Of a stretch of 64,000 nucleotides of DNA, positions 42,469-51,023 are shown piece by piece. The position numbers were made by a program, and so were the translations under genes. Each line of letters begins with the position of its first letter. Position 1 is the first letter of the stretch. Under the pieces are notes generated by a model. That model saw only the letters and a program-made list of their open reading frames with translations. It was not told where the DNA came from and did not search any database. The DNA is from an uncultured Draconibacterium sp. (lineage in GTDB: Bacteria; Bacteroidota; Bacteroidia; Bacteroidales; Prolixibacteraceae). The stretch is taken from the NCBI GenBank assembly GCA_947492175.1, contig CANLMQ010000001.1, positions 186,001-250,000 of the forward strand. Direction: 5' to 3'.

Positions 42469-44565
42469 TTATCCGAAAATCTTCTTTGCCACCTCTTCGG
42501 GTACGCCTTTAAAATAAGGGTGGTTTTTGTCGAATATTTCGCCGGTGGCGGCGCTGTTACCCTCGAAGCCTTTGCCCACTATTGGCAGGTGTTCGGCTTC
42601 TGGAACATTGCGTTTAACGTCGTCGCTTTCGTGTTGTATTACGTCGCATCGGCAACCCCAATCTAGCGGCGGCCATATCTTTTGCCATACCGGATCGTTA
42701 GCCGGTGCGGTCATGCCGTCTAATGGTCGGTGGCTGGCTCTAACATGTTCGTCGCCTGCTGTTTTAAATATGAGCATTGGCACGGCTTCGGCTTCGTTTT
42801 GGTACTGGTTGTACTTGCTTGCCATTTGGCTTGAAGCTTGCGCGGTGTTGTATTCAGTTTCTTGCCAACGGCGGTTGTATTCCAAGTTCAGGTTTTCAAC
42901 TGCCCGGTTAAAGTCGTTAAGGCTTACGCGTTCGCCTTTGCTGTTTAATAATGCCGCGTTCAAATCTTGCAGCATGTTGTAGTTTTTGGCAGCGCTAAAC
43001 CTGTAAATATTGTCGTTTAGCTGTTTGATGGTTGCAGCGTCGGCACTGTCGGCGGCAAAGCTTGCAAGGTTGCCGTAGCCACTTTCAACTGCACTGCGCA
43101 AATGACCTGCAATTAGCTCAACCATTGTTTCGCTAACGTAATAATCGGCGGGTAACTGTCCCTCGTAAATAAGAGTTGCCAGCCGCTTAGCTTCTTTCTG
43201 CATGGCTTTAAAATCGGCTTTACTTACTTTGGCCTTATTGGCTGCTGCAAATGGATTAAAGCCGCGTAGGATGTTTGCAGGTGGGATAGGTGGATTATAA
43301 GTGGCTTTTATTGGTGTGCGAACATTACCCCCTGTCGCTTTGCTCCTGTCCCCCTGGGAGGGGGACAAACCCGCCGCACTTGCCGCTTTCGCCTCTGCCT
43401 TTTCTTTTTCTTTGCGTTCTTTTTCGGCCACCAATTCGGCGTAATTGTCGGGCATGTCAATGCCGTAAGTTTCGTGCCAATATTCGGGCGTTAATACAAT
43501 GTGCTTACTTAGTTTGTCGTCGATTGCAATACGGTCTTTTAAAGTAAGTTTCTTTTCGTCAACAAAACTAAATGTGCCGTTTGTTGGAAAGCCAAAGGTT
43601 GTGAGTATTTTTTTTAGGTCGTCGTTTAAGTAGTTTAGAATAAAAGTACGGTCGTCTTTGTGTACATCTTCTGCCACTTCGTAATGTACTTGCGCTTGAC
43701 TTAAGCTAGAGCCGTCTTTTGAGGTCATGGTTTGCCCGAGCATACGAATGGCAATTTGTTCGTCGCAAGCATTCTTAAGCTTTTCATAAACATCGCCGTT
43801 CCCGTTGTTATTGTTTTGCTGTATCTCAATATCAGTATTTCGTGGTATTGAGGCGTAAGCGGCTGAACCCATTGTTTCGAGAGCCTGGTTTAATTGTGCG
43901 CGTGTTGTGGTGTCGTGGCCGTCGTATTTTCCAACACGGAAAGGCATACCAAATATTTCGGCAAACTGCGCCCAGTCGCCAAAACCACCACGTTTATAAA
44001 TTACATATTGTGCAACCGAAAGGTATAGTCCTAAGTCGTCGGGCTTTCCTGCGGCTATTGTATATTTATTGTATGGCGGTTTGGTGTAGTCTACACCGCT
44101 CATATCACCGGGGCGCTGTACTACAATACCCTGTTTGGGTTTTACGTGGCGGCGGTCAATTAAATCGTAGTTTAATGCACCGTTAAGCATTGAGAAATTC
44201 AACAAAGAATAACCCCAAGTGCGAGTGTTAAACAAATCGCCCAGCATATTGAAGAAAGTTTTTGTATGGATAAGGTTTTGCACCTGATCGATAACCTTGC
44301 CGTGTTCGTCGGAAAACATCAATTTTGAATTTGTTATTTTTCGAGTTCTGGTATCGGTACAGTTTATTAACTGGGCATCTAGTTCTATGTCTTCATACAT
44401 GTCGTACAGATACGAACGGTTAGGGTTTGTAATGCTTTCGGCGGCTTTCATCGCATTGCGCCATTTGCCAATGTCTTGCGTTTGGCGGTTTACCTGCCGT
44501 ATGTCGAGGTTTTGTATAATTATGGGTTTTACTGTTTTGCCGCTTTTTCTTTCTACTTGTGCCAT
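42469..44565 (-). CDS. Portal protein (DUF935, Mu gp29-like) fused to Mu F-like head protein
   Basis: A 698-residue fusion. Residues 1-385 match DUF935 portal proteins (YLYDMYEDIELDAQLINCTD; KRGGFGDWAQFAEIFGMPFR; IEIQQNNNNGNGDVYEKLKN). Residues 440-698 match the Mu F/SPP1 gp7 head-morphogenesis domain, ending with HVRASHRPLDG and WPPLDWGCRCDV, the family signature. In Mu these are separate genes (29 and 30). The linker at residues 400-413 (LSPSQGDRSKATGG) is encoded by an in-frame copy of the REP-like element, so the fusion or linker may have arisen by its insertion. Confidence 0.88.
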   Translation of the reverse strand: MAQVERKSGKTVKPIIIQNLDIRQVNRQTQDIGKWRNAMKAAESITNPNRSYLYDMYEDIELDAQLINCTDTRTRKITNSKLMFSDEHGKVIDQVQNLIHTKTFFNMLGDLFNTRTWGYSLLNFSMLNGALNYDLIDRRHVKPKQGIVVQRPGDMSGVDYTKPPYNKYTIAAGKPDDLGLYLSVAQYVIYKRGGFGDWAQFAEIFGMPFRVGKYDGHDTTTRAQLNQALETMGSAAYASIPRNTDIEIQQNNNNGNGDVYEKLKNACDEQIAIRMLGQTMTSKDGSSLSQAQVHYEVAEDVHKDDRTFILNYLNDDLKKILTTFGFPTNGTFSFVDEKKLTLKDRIAIDDKLSKHIVLTPEYWHETYGIDMPDNYAELVAEKERKEKEKAEAKAASAAGLSPSQGDRSKATGGNVRTPIKATYNPPIPPANILRGFNPFAAANKAKVSKADFKAMQKEAKRLATLIYEGQLPADYYVSETMVELIAGHLRSAVESGYGNLASFAADSADAATIKQLNDNIYRFSAAKNYNMLQDLNAALLNSKGERVSLNDFNRAVENLNLEYNRRWQETEYNTAQASSQMASKYNQYQNEAEAVPMLIFKTAGDEHVRASHRPLDGMTAPANDPVWQKIWPPLDWGCRCDVIQHESDDVKRNVPEAEHLPIVGKGFEGNSAATGEIFDKNHPYFKGVPEEVAKKIFG
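43328..43366. repeat. REP-like palindromic element inside the portal gene, copy 2
   Basis: CCCCCTGTCGCTTTGCTCC then TGTCCCCCTGGGAGGGGGAC, the same palindrome as the intergenic copies, here read in frame on the minus strand as part of a linker. Confidence 0.85.
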
Positions 44566-44591
44566 GCCTAAAGTGTTAAATTTTCAATTTG

Positions 44592-45011
44592 CTAATAATG
44601 ATTATTGCGCGCATCGTTGCTGCCAAAATGGAAGTCGCCGCCGCTTTCGTTGGGTTCGGTAGTGGTTGGCAATGTGGTTGACATATCGCCATTCATGCAA
44701 TCGGTTAACCATTGCATTGCTTCCTTATAGGCGTCTTTACGTAGCGATGGAATGCCCAACGGGTCGGTAATTTTCCAAAGCATGTAAATAGTAAGGTCTT
44801 TGGCATAGGCCAAAACAACCGGGTGCCGTTCTGCTCCTGTGGCTGTAAAAATGGCTTCAACGTCGAATTTGCCGTTTAGCCTTTCTTTCATTTTGCCAAC
44901 AGCCTCGTCGCACGTTTGGTCTATAAGTGCGTCGTTACCGTCTAATACTGCGTTAAGCATATCGGCGGTAATGCTTTTTTGTAAATCGGCTTTGCTTAAG
45001 AATGATGCCAT
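44592..45011 (-). CDS. Mu gp36-like protein (DUF1320)
   Basis: A 139-residue protein. MASFLSKADLQKSITADMLN and the helices VVLAYAKDLTIYMLWKITDP with KEAMQWLTDCMNGDMS match DUF1320/gp36, a head-tail connector component of Mu-like phages. It lies between the portal fusion and a small hypothetical gene, in the same orientation. Confidence 0.85.
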   Translation of the reverse strand: MASFLSKADLQKSITADMLNAVLDGNDALIDQTCDEAVGKMKERLNGKFDVEAIFTATGAERHPVVLAYAKDLTIYMLWKITDPLGIPSLRKDAYKEAMQWLTDCMNGDMSTTLPTTTEPNESGGDFHFGSNDARNNHY

Positions 45012-45012
45012 G

Positions 45013-45291
45013 TTACTGTTCTTTAGATTTTACCGGTTCTTTTTTCTTCCAATAGAAAGCCAACATACGGTTACCGTCGGCGGCAATGGTTTGCAGCTTA
45101 ATTTTATTATCGTTCACCCAGTCGCAAAGCTGGTCGGCTTCGTTGTGGCGAAAGGTTTTGTAAACCAAAATGCTGTTGCTGCTTTTGGGTTGAAGTTCTT
45201 TAGGAAGTTCGCCAGTTTTGGGTGGTGTTGGTGTGTTTTTGCGTGTTGGGCTTTGCCCTTTTACTACGCCAAAAAAGTTTCTTTTTGCCAT
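45013..45291 (-). CDS. Hypothetical protein of the head block
   Basis: A 92-residue basic protein with a Pro/Thr-rich N-terminus (GQSPTRKNTPTPPKTGELPK) and a compact C-terminal half (ILVYKTFRHNEADQLCDWVN). Not recognised. It is packed one base from the gp36-like gene and two bases from the terminase, so it belongs to the same operon. Confidence 0.65.
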   Translation of the reverse strand: MAKRNFFGVVKGQSPTRKNTPTPPKTGELPKELQPKSSNSILVYKTFRHNEADQLCDWVNDNKIKLQTIAADGNRMLAFYWKKKEPVKSKEQ

Positions 45292-45293
45292 TG

Positions 45294-46835
45294 TTAATAT
45301 TTTTTGGACGCACCGCGCCCGGTTATACTTATTTGTTCAATTGCTTCGTTGGTGTTGCCGTTCAGAATGAAGTAACCGCCTTCAACACAATCGGGGCCAT
45401 CGGCTGCGCTACTTAGTTTTTCGTCAACCAATAAAAATTGCTCTTCCAATTCCTGAAAGTGTGGATTCTCTTTTTCTTTCTCGTTTAGAATTAATTGCCC
45501 ATCGCGGTTAAGTGGCTCTAAGTTTCCTTCGATACGTACAAACTTGTCGGGTTTTTGGCGCTCGTCGGGTGTTACAGGTATAAAACCGCGTTCTTTTCCG
45601 ACCGAGAAAAACAGGGGCTTAAAAACCTGTTCGTAAAATGGATTCTGTAAGCTATTGTTCTCAATATGAAAATTGATTTGGTGATTTTTATTAATACGCT
45701 TGCGTATATCAAAAAACCAGTTGACAAAAGTTGCAATAGGTACCTGATCTAAGTAACCATGTATTACATAAAAATAGCCGTCGAGTTCACCCATTAAAAA
45801 CAAGGCTTTATAACTAACTCCCTTTGTTTTTACCTGTGTTCGGTCTTTGTTGCTGTTGGATGGATCGGCATAAACAATAAGACGTTTGAAGCGGCTAAGT
45901 GCCGGCACTTTGCCCCAAACCATTTTCTTAAATACTTTACCCTCGGTTAGTGGGTTATTCATGTATTCTTTCTGAAAAGCCCTGGTTGACATTATGCGAC
46001 GAATACGGGCAATGTGTTCGGGTTTGTTCTTTTCAGGCCACGTACTGTTTCCGTTTTTATCAACCAGGTTAATAATTTCGGCATGGTCGGCTTTTTTCAT
46101 CGCGCGAACCATACAACAGTCTTTGGCAATTATGTTGTTTAGGAAAATAATTTGCAGCGGTTTTGATACCCCGCGCGTTGGTATTAAGGCGTCTTCAATC
46201 CATTCCCAATTTTGCTTAACAATTTCGGGGTTGCGAACGTCTTTGTCGGTTTCAACATCGGAAACAATTATTTTATCGGGGCGCACGGCTTCGTTACGAG
46301 TACCACGCGGACTTTGCCCAATACCAACCGCTATAAACGAGGCACCTTTAAGTGTAATAAAATCGCCGCTAGTCCAATTTCCCGGTTGTTTTTGCAGGCC
46401 GTAGTCGTTTATAATACGCTCGTTGTTTTCAAGCGTGAGTTTATAGGGCGCCAAAAGCTTTTCGGCATTATCGTAACTGTTGCTAACCAGTATGATACTT
46501 TTTTTAATGCCCTTAACTACCTGGTATATGGTTTCCATCATGGTAACCACATCTTTTGCGGCTTCACGTGTCCAGGCGCGGCATTCGTACCACTCCTTGC
46601 TTTTAAGTATACGCTTACTGGCTTTTATGTGGAATGGTGCAGGCGGTGCATAGCAGTACTGAGGGAAATAATATTTTTTCCACTCTTCGAAGTTCTTTTC
46701 AAGCTTCGCTATACGCTTTTTTTGCTCTTCAGGTGTTTCGGTATCGGTAACTACAACCGTACTTAAAAAACCATCTAAAAAGCCTTCCCATTTACGCAGG
46801 GCGGCACGGTCGGCAGCTTTAATAATTGTTGCCAT
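45294..46835 (-). CDS. Terminase large subunit (Mu gp28-like)
   Basis: A 513-residue packaging ATPase/nuclease. The ATPase half has CRAWTREAAKDVVTMMETI (Walker A-like, degenerate as in gp28), KIIVSDVETDKDV (Walker B-like) and QIIFLNNIIAKDC. The nuclease half includes RLIVYADPSNSNK and, near the C-terminus, LSSAADGPDCVEGG, with the acidic residues of the RNase H-like fold. It packages DNA into proheads by headful cutting in Mu-like phages. Confidence 0.9.
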   Translation of the reverse strand: MATIIKAADRAALRKWEGFLDGFLSTVVVTDTETPEEQKKRIAKLEKNFEEWKKYYFPQYCYAPPAPFHIKASKRILKSKEWYECRAWTREAAKDVVTMMETIYQVVKGIKKSIILVSNSYDNAEKLLAPYKLTLENNERIINDYGLQKQPGNWTSGDFITLKGASFIAVGIGQSPRGTRNEAVRPDKIIVSDVETDKDVRNPEIVKQNWEWIEDALIPTRGVSKPLQIIFLNNIIAKDCCMVRAMKKADHAEIINLVDKNGNSTWPEKNKPEHIARIRRIMSTRAFQKEYMNNPLTEGKVFKKMVWGKVPALSRFKRLIVYADPSNSNKDRTQVKTKGVSYKALFLMGELDGYFYVIHGYLDQVPIATFVNWFFDIRKRINKNHQINFHIENNSLQNPFYEQVFKPLFFSVGKERGFIPVTPDERQKPDKFVRIEGNLEPLNRDGQLILNEKEKENPHFQELEEQFLLVDEKLSSAADGPDCVEGGYFILNGNTNEAIEQISITGRGASKKY

Positions 46836-46840
46836 GCGTT

Positions 46841-47284
46841 TTACTTTAAGCGGTCTTTAATGTAGTCGTCGATAAGGTTTGCCACTTCGCCCGCTTTTAT
46901 TGGGTCGAAAGCGCGCAGCCATTCTAAAAAGTTTATGCTAACGTCGGTAATGTCGGCAATACTGGTGTCGGTTTCGAAAGTGCGCGCAGCAACGGTAAGC
47001 TTACTAAGCGCGTCGGCTTCTTTGCTATTGGCAAAACGTTCGCCTTCGGGTTTGTTGAAAATGTGGTTTTGTAGCTCCTGAATTTGCATGTAAATGCGTT
47101 TCAGTTGTTCCTGACGGGTTACTAATTGGCTTTGGCGCAAACCGTCCCAGTTTTCGGCCTTGCACCATTTGTTTATAGTAACCTTTGAAACGCCTGTTTT
47201 GTCGGCTATTTCAACCTGTGTTAATCCGTGGGTTACATATAAGGATTCTGCCCACTCGTAAAACTTATGTTTTGGCTTTGCCAT
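46841..47284 (-). CDS. Terminase small subunit-like protein (DUF1804-like)
   Basis: A 147-residue protein. The N-terminal helix-turn-helix LTQVEIADKTGVSKVTINKW (about 20-39) is followed by KAENWDGLRQSQLVTRQEQL and a helical oligomerisation region. The layout matches small terminases of Mu-like phages. First gene of the minus-strand head block, starting 200 bases from the divergent protease gene. Confidence 0.82.
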   Translation of the reverse strand: MAKPKHKFYEWAESLYVTHGLTQVEIADKTGVSKVTINKWCKAENWDGLRQSQLVTRQEQLKRIYMQIQELQNHIFNKPEGERFANSKEADALSKLTVAARTFETDTSIADITDVSINFLEWLRAFDPIKAGEVANLIDDYIKDRLK

Positions 47285-47485
47285 GCTTCGCGATTTTTAA
47301 ATTCACTTCAAAAATACCACGAAAAACACCTAAATAATAAAAGTAAAAATGGCGTTTCGAATGCGTTGTTGAAATTCTACAACGTGTTGTAGTTGTGGTT
47401 TTTATTATTTTTTTAGGTGGTTTGTTTAAATGAAATTTGTATCAACGAAAAGCGAAAACGCAAACAACATCTTAGAAATTTACCA
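47285..47485. promoter_or_regulatory. Divergent late control region with palindromes
   Basis: A 200-base gap between the divergent terminase and protease operons. It holds the palindrome CTACAAC-GT-GTTGTAG (47377-47392) and another CGTTGT/ACAACG pair nearby (47364-47385). The flanks are also mirror-like: ACCTAAATAATAAAA near 47329 and TTTTATTATTTTTTTAGGT near 47401 on opposite strands. A minus-strand TATTTTTG at 47309-47316 could be the terminase-side -7 box. This is the expected place for a late activator to switch on both head operons. Confidence 0.6.
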
Positions 47486-48601
47486 ATGAGAGAAATTTTA
47501 ATTTACAAGCCGATTGGCAGCGATGAAAAGAAGCATTTTTTAGCCGAATGGTTTGCCCGTGAAATGGGTTGGGCAGAAAGCGACCGTGATGTTACTGAAA
47601 TGAAAGTACGGTTTAACTGCATTGGTGGCAGTGTGTTCGATGGATTTGCCATTATAAGCCGCATGGATGAGAGCGAACTTACTACTAATGGTATGGTTGA
47701 CGGTATTGCCGCCAGTATGGGTGCTTTTATTGCTTTGCGTTGCGATCGCCTGGTTATGAATGCCAATGCAAAATTAATGTTGCATTTGCCGCAGGTTGCT
47801 ACCAGTGGCGACGCTGCCCACTTGCGCGCACAAGCCGATAAACTTGACGGTTTAAAAGAACGCTTTGCAAAGATTATTGCAAACAAAGCCGGTATTACCG
47901 AAGAGAAAGCCGAAGAGCTTTATTTACAACCCGGTACCGATACCTGGTTAACTGCCGAAGAAGCAAAAGCCGCCGGGCTTTGCGATGAAATAGTTGGCGA
48001 ATTGGTTGACGACCTACCCGCCACGGCTGAACTGGGCGAACTATACACCTTTTACGCACAATTAATTGACAGTAACCATAATTCAAATAAAATGGATAAA
48101 GTAGCATTTATGGCGGCTTTGGGTAATAAAGCAGGTACCCTAACCGCCCAGTCGAGCGACGACGAATTTATTGCAGGTGTAACGGCTATTGTTGCCGAGA
48201 ACACCCAGTTAGCAACTGCAAATACTAAGCTCCAGGGCGAAGTTGATGCCTTTAAGGCTGAGAAAGCCGAAGCGGAAAAAGCCGAAGTTACTGCGCTTAT
48301 TACTGCCGCTATTGAAGACAAGCGCATTACTGCCGAGCAAAAGCCAAATTGGGAAGCGATGTTTACAGCCGACCACGCAAACGCGAAAGCTATGTTAGCG
48401 GGCTTAACCCCTGTTGGCGATTTAAACCGTGTGCCGCAAGGTGGTGGCGGTGGTGGTGAAACACCTAAAGCTGAATTGGTGGCTAAGTGGGACAAGCTTG
48501 ACCGACAAAGCGGAGCGCTTGAAGCCTTGAAGAAAGATAGCCCGGAAGAGTTTAAAGCGGTGTATTTCGCTAAGTGGGGCAAAGAGCCTGTAATGGACTA
48601 A
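47486..48601 (+). CDS. Head maturation protease fused to a scaffold-like region
   Basis: A 371-residue protein. Residues 1-185 form a ClpP-like serine protease: FNCIGGSVFDGFAI, DGIAASMGAFIAL with the nucleophile Ser, and LMLHLPQVATSG with the His. Residues 215-371 are Ala/Glu-rich and helical (LQGEVDAFKAEKAEAEKAEV) with a Gly6 linker near 340, like a scaffold (Mu I/Z arrangement). It trims the scaffold and capsid during prohead assembly. Start at MREILIYKPIG; the open frame upstream lacks protease character. Confidence 0.87.
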   Translation: MREILIYKPIGSDEKKHFLAEWFAREMGWAESDRDVTEMKVRFNCIGGSVFDGFAIISRMDESELTTNGMVDGIAASMGAFIALRCDRLVMNANAKLMLHLPQVATSGDAAHLRAQADKLDGLKERFAKIIANKAGITEEKAEELYLQPGTDTWLTAEEAKAAGLCDEIVGELVDDLPATAELGELYTFYAQLIDSNHNSNKMDKVAFMAALGNKAGTLTAQSSDDEFIAGVTAIVAENTQLATANTKLQGEVDAFKAEKAEAEKAEVTALITAAIEDKRITAEQKPNWEAMFTADHANAKAMLAGLTPVGDLNRVPQGGGGGGETPKAELVAKWDKLDRQSGALEALKKDSPEEFKAVYFAKWGKEPVMD

Positions 48602-48602
48602 A

Positions 48603-48640
48603 CCCCCTGCGCTTCGCGCCGTCCCCCTGAGAGGGGGACA
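48603..48640. repeat. REP-like palindromic element, copy 3
   Basis: CCCCCTGCGCTTCGCGCC then GTCCCCCTGAGAGGGGGAC, directly after the protease stop codon. Confidence 0.85.
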
Positions 48641-48715
48641 GTTTTAGTCGGGATAAGTAAGATTTGAAGAGAGTTTAAAGAGTATTTAAAAATCAATTAA
48701 TTAAAATTTAAAAAT

Positions 48716-49786
48716 ATGAAACGTTCGATTTCGATTATGAGTTTTTTACGAACTGCGTTATTTGCGCTGTTTGTAGGTATTGCCTTTTCGGCAACTGCTG
48801 GATTACCAGCCCTGCCAGTAGTAGGCGGTTTGTTTGCTACCGGTTTTATTCCAATGCCTAACGGTGTTAGCTTAATGGCTATTCAAAAGGAAATTTGGTT
48901 AAAAGATGTGGTTGAAAACCTTTACATGAAAAACGAATTTTTAAAGTACGCGTTTAGTGCCGACGAATTTGTTTTAGAGGGTAAGGTAGTACACATACCA
49001 AATGCCGGGGCAAAGATTGGAGCAAAGAAAAACAGAACGACGCTGCCCGCCACTGCAATAACCCGTGCTGACAATGATTTAACTTTTGCACTGGACGAAT
49101 ATACCAGTACGCCGGTAAAAATTTCGAATGCTGAAAAGTATGAATTAAGTTACGATAAACGCCGCTCTGTTATTGGCGAAAGCGCCGACGGTGTTGCCGA
49201 GCTTATGGGTAACTGGATGCTTTACGACTGGGCGCCAACTGTTCTTACTCAAATGTACCGAACAACCGGGGGCACTGTTCCTGCGCATATTGGAACCGGT
49301 AACCGCAAATTGTGTACCGCTGCCGATGTTAAGAAAATGCAAAAAATGATGAACAAAAACGGCGTACCTGCTACCGACCGTTACGCATTGCTTGACGCTG
49401 ATATGTACGATCAGTTTACCGATGACTTAAGTATTACGCAAGAACGCGAGTTTTCGAAATACTACGACGCTGAAAAGGGTATTGTAGGTAAGCTTTTTGG
49501 CTTTACATTCCTTGAGTCGCGGCCAACTGTATTAGAGTACACCAATGCCGCTACACCTGTACCGGTTGACCCTGATACTGCAACTGCTGACACCAACCAC
49601 GGGGGCGCAATTTTCTGGCAAAAAGACTGCGTAATTAAAGCGGTTGGAGATACCGAGTTTTTCGACGACGAGGGTAACCCATTGTACTTTGGCGATATTT
49701 ACAGTTCGTTACTACGTGCCGGTGGACGCAAACGCCGTTACGATGGCAAAGGTGTTATTGCACTGATTCAAGCAACATTTGCATAG
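48716..49786 (+). CDS. Major capsid protein with signal-peptide-like N-terminus
   Basis: A 356-residue protein in the position of the Mu-like major head protein. From residue 54 (MAIQKEIWLKDVVENLYMKN) it has a capsid-like sequence: early helix, ADNDLTFALDEYTSTPVKIS, GESADGVAELMGNWMLYDWA, a Pro-rich loop, and an all-beta C-terminus. Residues 1-50, however, look like a Sec signal peptide (MKRSISIMSFLRTALFALFV then GIAFSATAGLPALP). This could be a hydrophobic propeptide cut by the protease, or translation could start at Met54, though no good ribosome site is seen there. Confidence 0.8.
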   Translation: MKRSISIMSFLRTALFALFVGIAFSATAGLPALPVVGGLFATGFIPMPNGVSLMAIQKEIWLKDVVENLYMKNEFLKYAFSADEFVLEGKVVHIPNAGAKIGAKKNRTTLPATAITRADNDLTFALDEYTSTPVKISNAEKYELSYDKRRSVIGESADGVAELMGNWMLYDWAPTVLTQMYRTTGGTVPAHIGTGNRKLCTAADVKKMQKMMNKNGVPATDRYALLDADMYDQFTDDLSITQEREFSKYYDAEKGIVGKLFGFTFLESRPTVLEYTNAATPVPVDPDTATADTNHGGAIFWQKDCVIKAVGDTEFFDDEGNPLYFGDIYSSLLRAGGRKRRYDGKGVIALIQATFA

Positions 49787-49811
49787 TATAGTTTAGGTTA
49801 GTTATTAAAGT

Positions 49812-49847
49812 AAAGCCCGCTGTTTCGAGTAAGGCGGGCTTTTTTAA
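49812..49847 (+). terminator. Strong intrinsic terminator after the capsid gene
   Basis: AAAGCCCGC and GGCGGGCTTT form a nine-to-ten-pair GC-rich stem followed by T6. High capsid expression is probably set apart by it. Confidence 0.9.
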
Positions 49848-49856
49848 AACTACACT

Positions 49857-50084
49857 ATGAAGCTAATAAACTTAATATTACTTGCACTTGGAAAAAAGCC
49901 CATAGTAGGGGTAAGCCTTAGCGGTAGTTCTTATTTGGGCGGTAAACTAATTCAATGGGGGTACACACCCGAGTTTCACGAGTTACTTAACCAATGCTTA
50001 CAAACCCTTGCTTTTTTGGTAACAATTTTTGTAGGGGTACTTACCGCGATAGCATGGTTTAGGAAGCAACGCAAAAACAACTAA
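49857..50084 (+). CDS. Putative holin
   Basis: A 75-residue protein with one clear membrane helix (LAFLVTIFVGVLTAIAW, about 50-67) and a short, positively charged C-terminus (FRKQRKNN), plus a weaker hydrophobic N-terminus. Placed directly before a cell-wall-enzyme-like gene, it has the size, charge pattern and position of a small phage holin. Confidence 0.55.
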   Translation: MKLINLILLALGKKPIVGVSLSGSSYLGGKLIQWGYTPEFHELLNQCLQTLAFLVTIFVGVLTAIAWFRKQRKNN

Positions 50085-50088
50085 TAAA

Positions 50089-50499
50089 ATGGATAAGGCA
50101 GTTTTAGTACGAGTAAAAAAGGAGCGTAAACAAACGCTGGGTAGCTTTCATTTGTACCGCAACGAGCGCGAAATTTACGAAGCCGCAACAATTGAACTGC
50201 CCTATAAAGCTAATCAGCGCAATATTAGTTGTATTCCGGTTGGAACTTACCAGGTAAAAAAACGCAATAGCCCACGTTATGGCTTGGGTACTTTCGAGGT
50301 GTTAAATGTACCGGGGCGTTCTCTTATTCTTTTACACGCGGGTAACTACTATATGGATACCAAAGGTTGTATTATTCCTGGTGCAAAGTTCAAAGACATT
50401 AACCGCGACGGCCTGCGCGATGTAATTAACAGCCGTGTAATGGTTGACGCTTTAGAACAATTAACCGACGAATTTACGCTAACTGTAATTGAGATATGA
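50089..50499 (+). CDS. DUF5675 family protein, candidate endolysin
   Basis: A 136-residue protein. LPYKANQRNISCIPVGTYQV, then FEVLNVPGRSLILLHAGNYY and TKGCIIPG, match DUF5675, with His and Cys arranged as in an L,D-transpeptidase/carboxypeptidase-like active site. These proteins are found in lysis regions of Bacteroidota phages and ICEs; direct proof of wall cleavage is not known to me. It lies 4 bases after the putative holin, which supports the call. Confidence 0.65.
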   Translation: MDKAVLVRVKKERKQTLGSFHLYRNEREIYEAATIELPYKANQRNISCIPVGTYQVKKRNSPRYGLGTFEVLNVPGRSLILLHAGNYYMDTKGCIIPGAKFKDINRDGLRDVINSRVMVDALEQLTDEFTLTVIEI

Positions 50500-50675
50500 A
50501 GCAATTAATTAGCTGGTTGATACGAAACCGCAAACAGGTTGCTACGGTTGCCGGGTTGGTGGTTGAATACGCTCCGAAAGCTTACCGCTACGGTAAAGAG
50601 AAAGTTAAGATTTTAAAAGAAAAAGTAAAGCAGCGCAGAGCTGCAAAAAGTAAAGACAATGAAAGTAGGAATTGA
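50496..50675 (+). CDS. Small basic protein of the lysis-like block
   Basis: A 59-residue protein, MKQLISWLIRNRKQVATVAG and onward, with a weak N-terminal membrane helix and a very basic tail (KVKQRRAAKSKD). It overlaps the preceding stop by ATGA and overlaps the next gene by 17 bases, both signs of coupled translation. It could be a spanin-like or regulatory partner; not recognised. Confidence 0.55.
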   Translation: MKQLISWLIRNRKQVATVAGLVVEYAPKAYRYGKEKVKILKEKVKQRRAAKSKDNESRN

Positions 50676-51021
50676 CATACTTAAAAAAGACATTACCATT
50701 ATAGCAAAGGTTGTAATGGGATTGGACAAAGCCACCGAAGACGGCAAAATAAAAATTGCCGAATGGGTAGGCATAGCCCTAAAAAGTGTAAAGCTTGCTG
50801 AGGTTGTAAAAACCATTAAACAAGCTAAAAAGGAGTACTTAGACCTTGACGGGGCTGAGAAAGCAGAACTTTCGGCACATGTTGCTAAGGAACTGGATTT
50901 ACGCAATGATGAAGTTGAGGGAATTATTGAGGGGCTTGTTGAAATTGCGATTGGATTAAGCGATACCTTACAGGTATTGGAAGATATTAAGGCTGTGGCT
51001 GAAACCGAAAAAACTGAATAA
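50659..51021 (+). CDS. Hypothetical helical phage protein
   Basis: A 120-residue protein made of amphipathic helices (GLDKATEDGKIKIAEWVGIA; KELDLRNDEVEGIIEGLVEI). Not recognised. It ends 2 bases before the tail-tube gene, so it may be a structural tail or joining component as well as a lysis protein. Confidence 0.6.
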   Translation: MKVGIDILKKDITIIAKVVMGLDKATEDGKIKIAEWVGIALKSVKLAEVVKTIKQAKKEYLDLDGAEKAELSAHVAKELDLRNDEVEGIIEGLVEIAIGLSDTLQVLEDIKAVAETEKTE

Positions 51022-51023
51022 CG

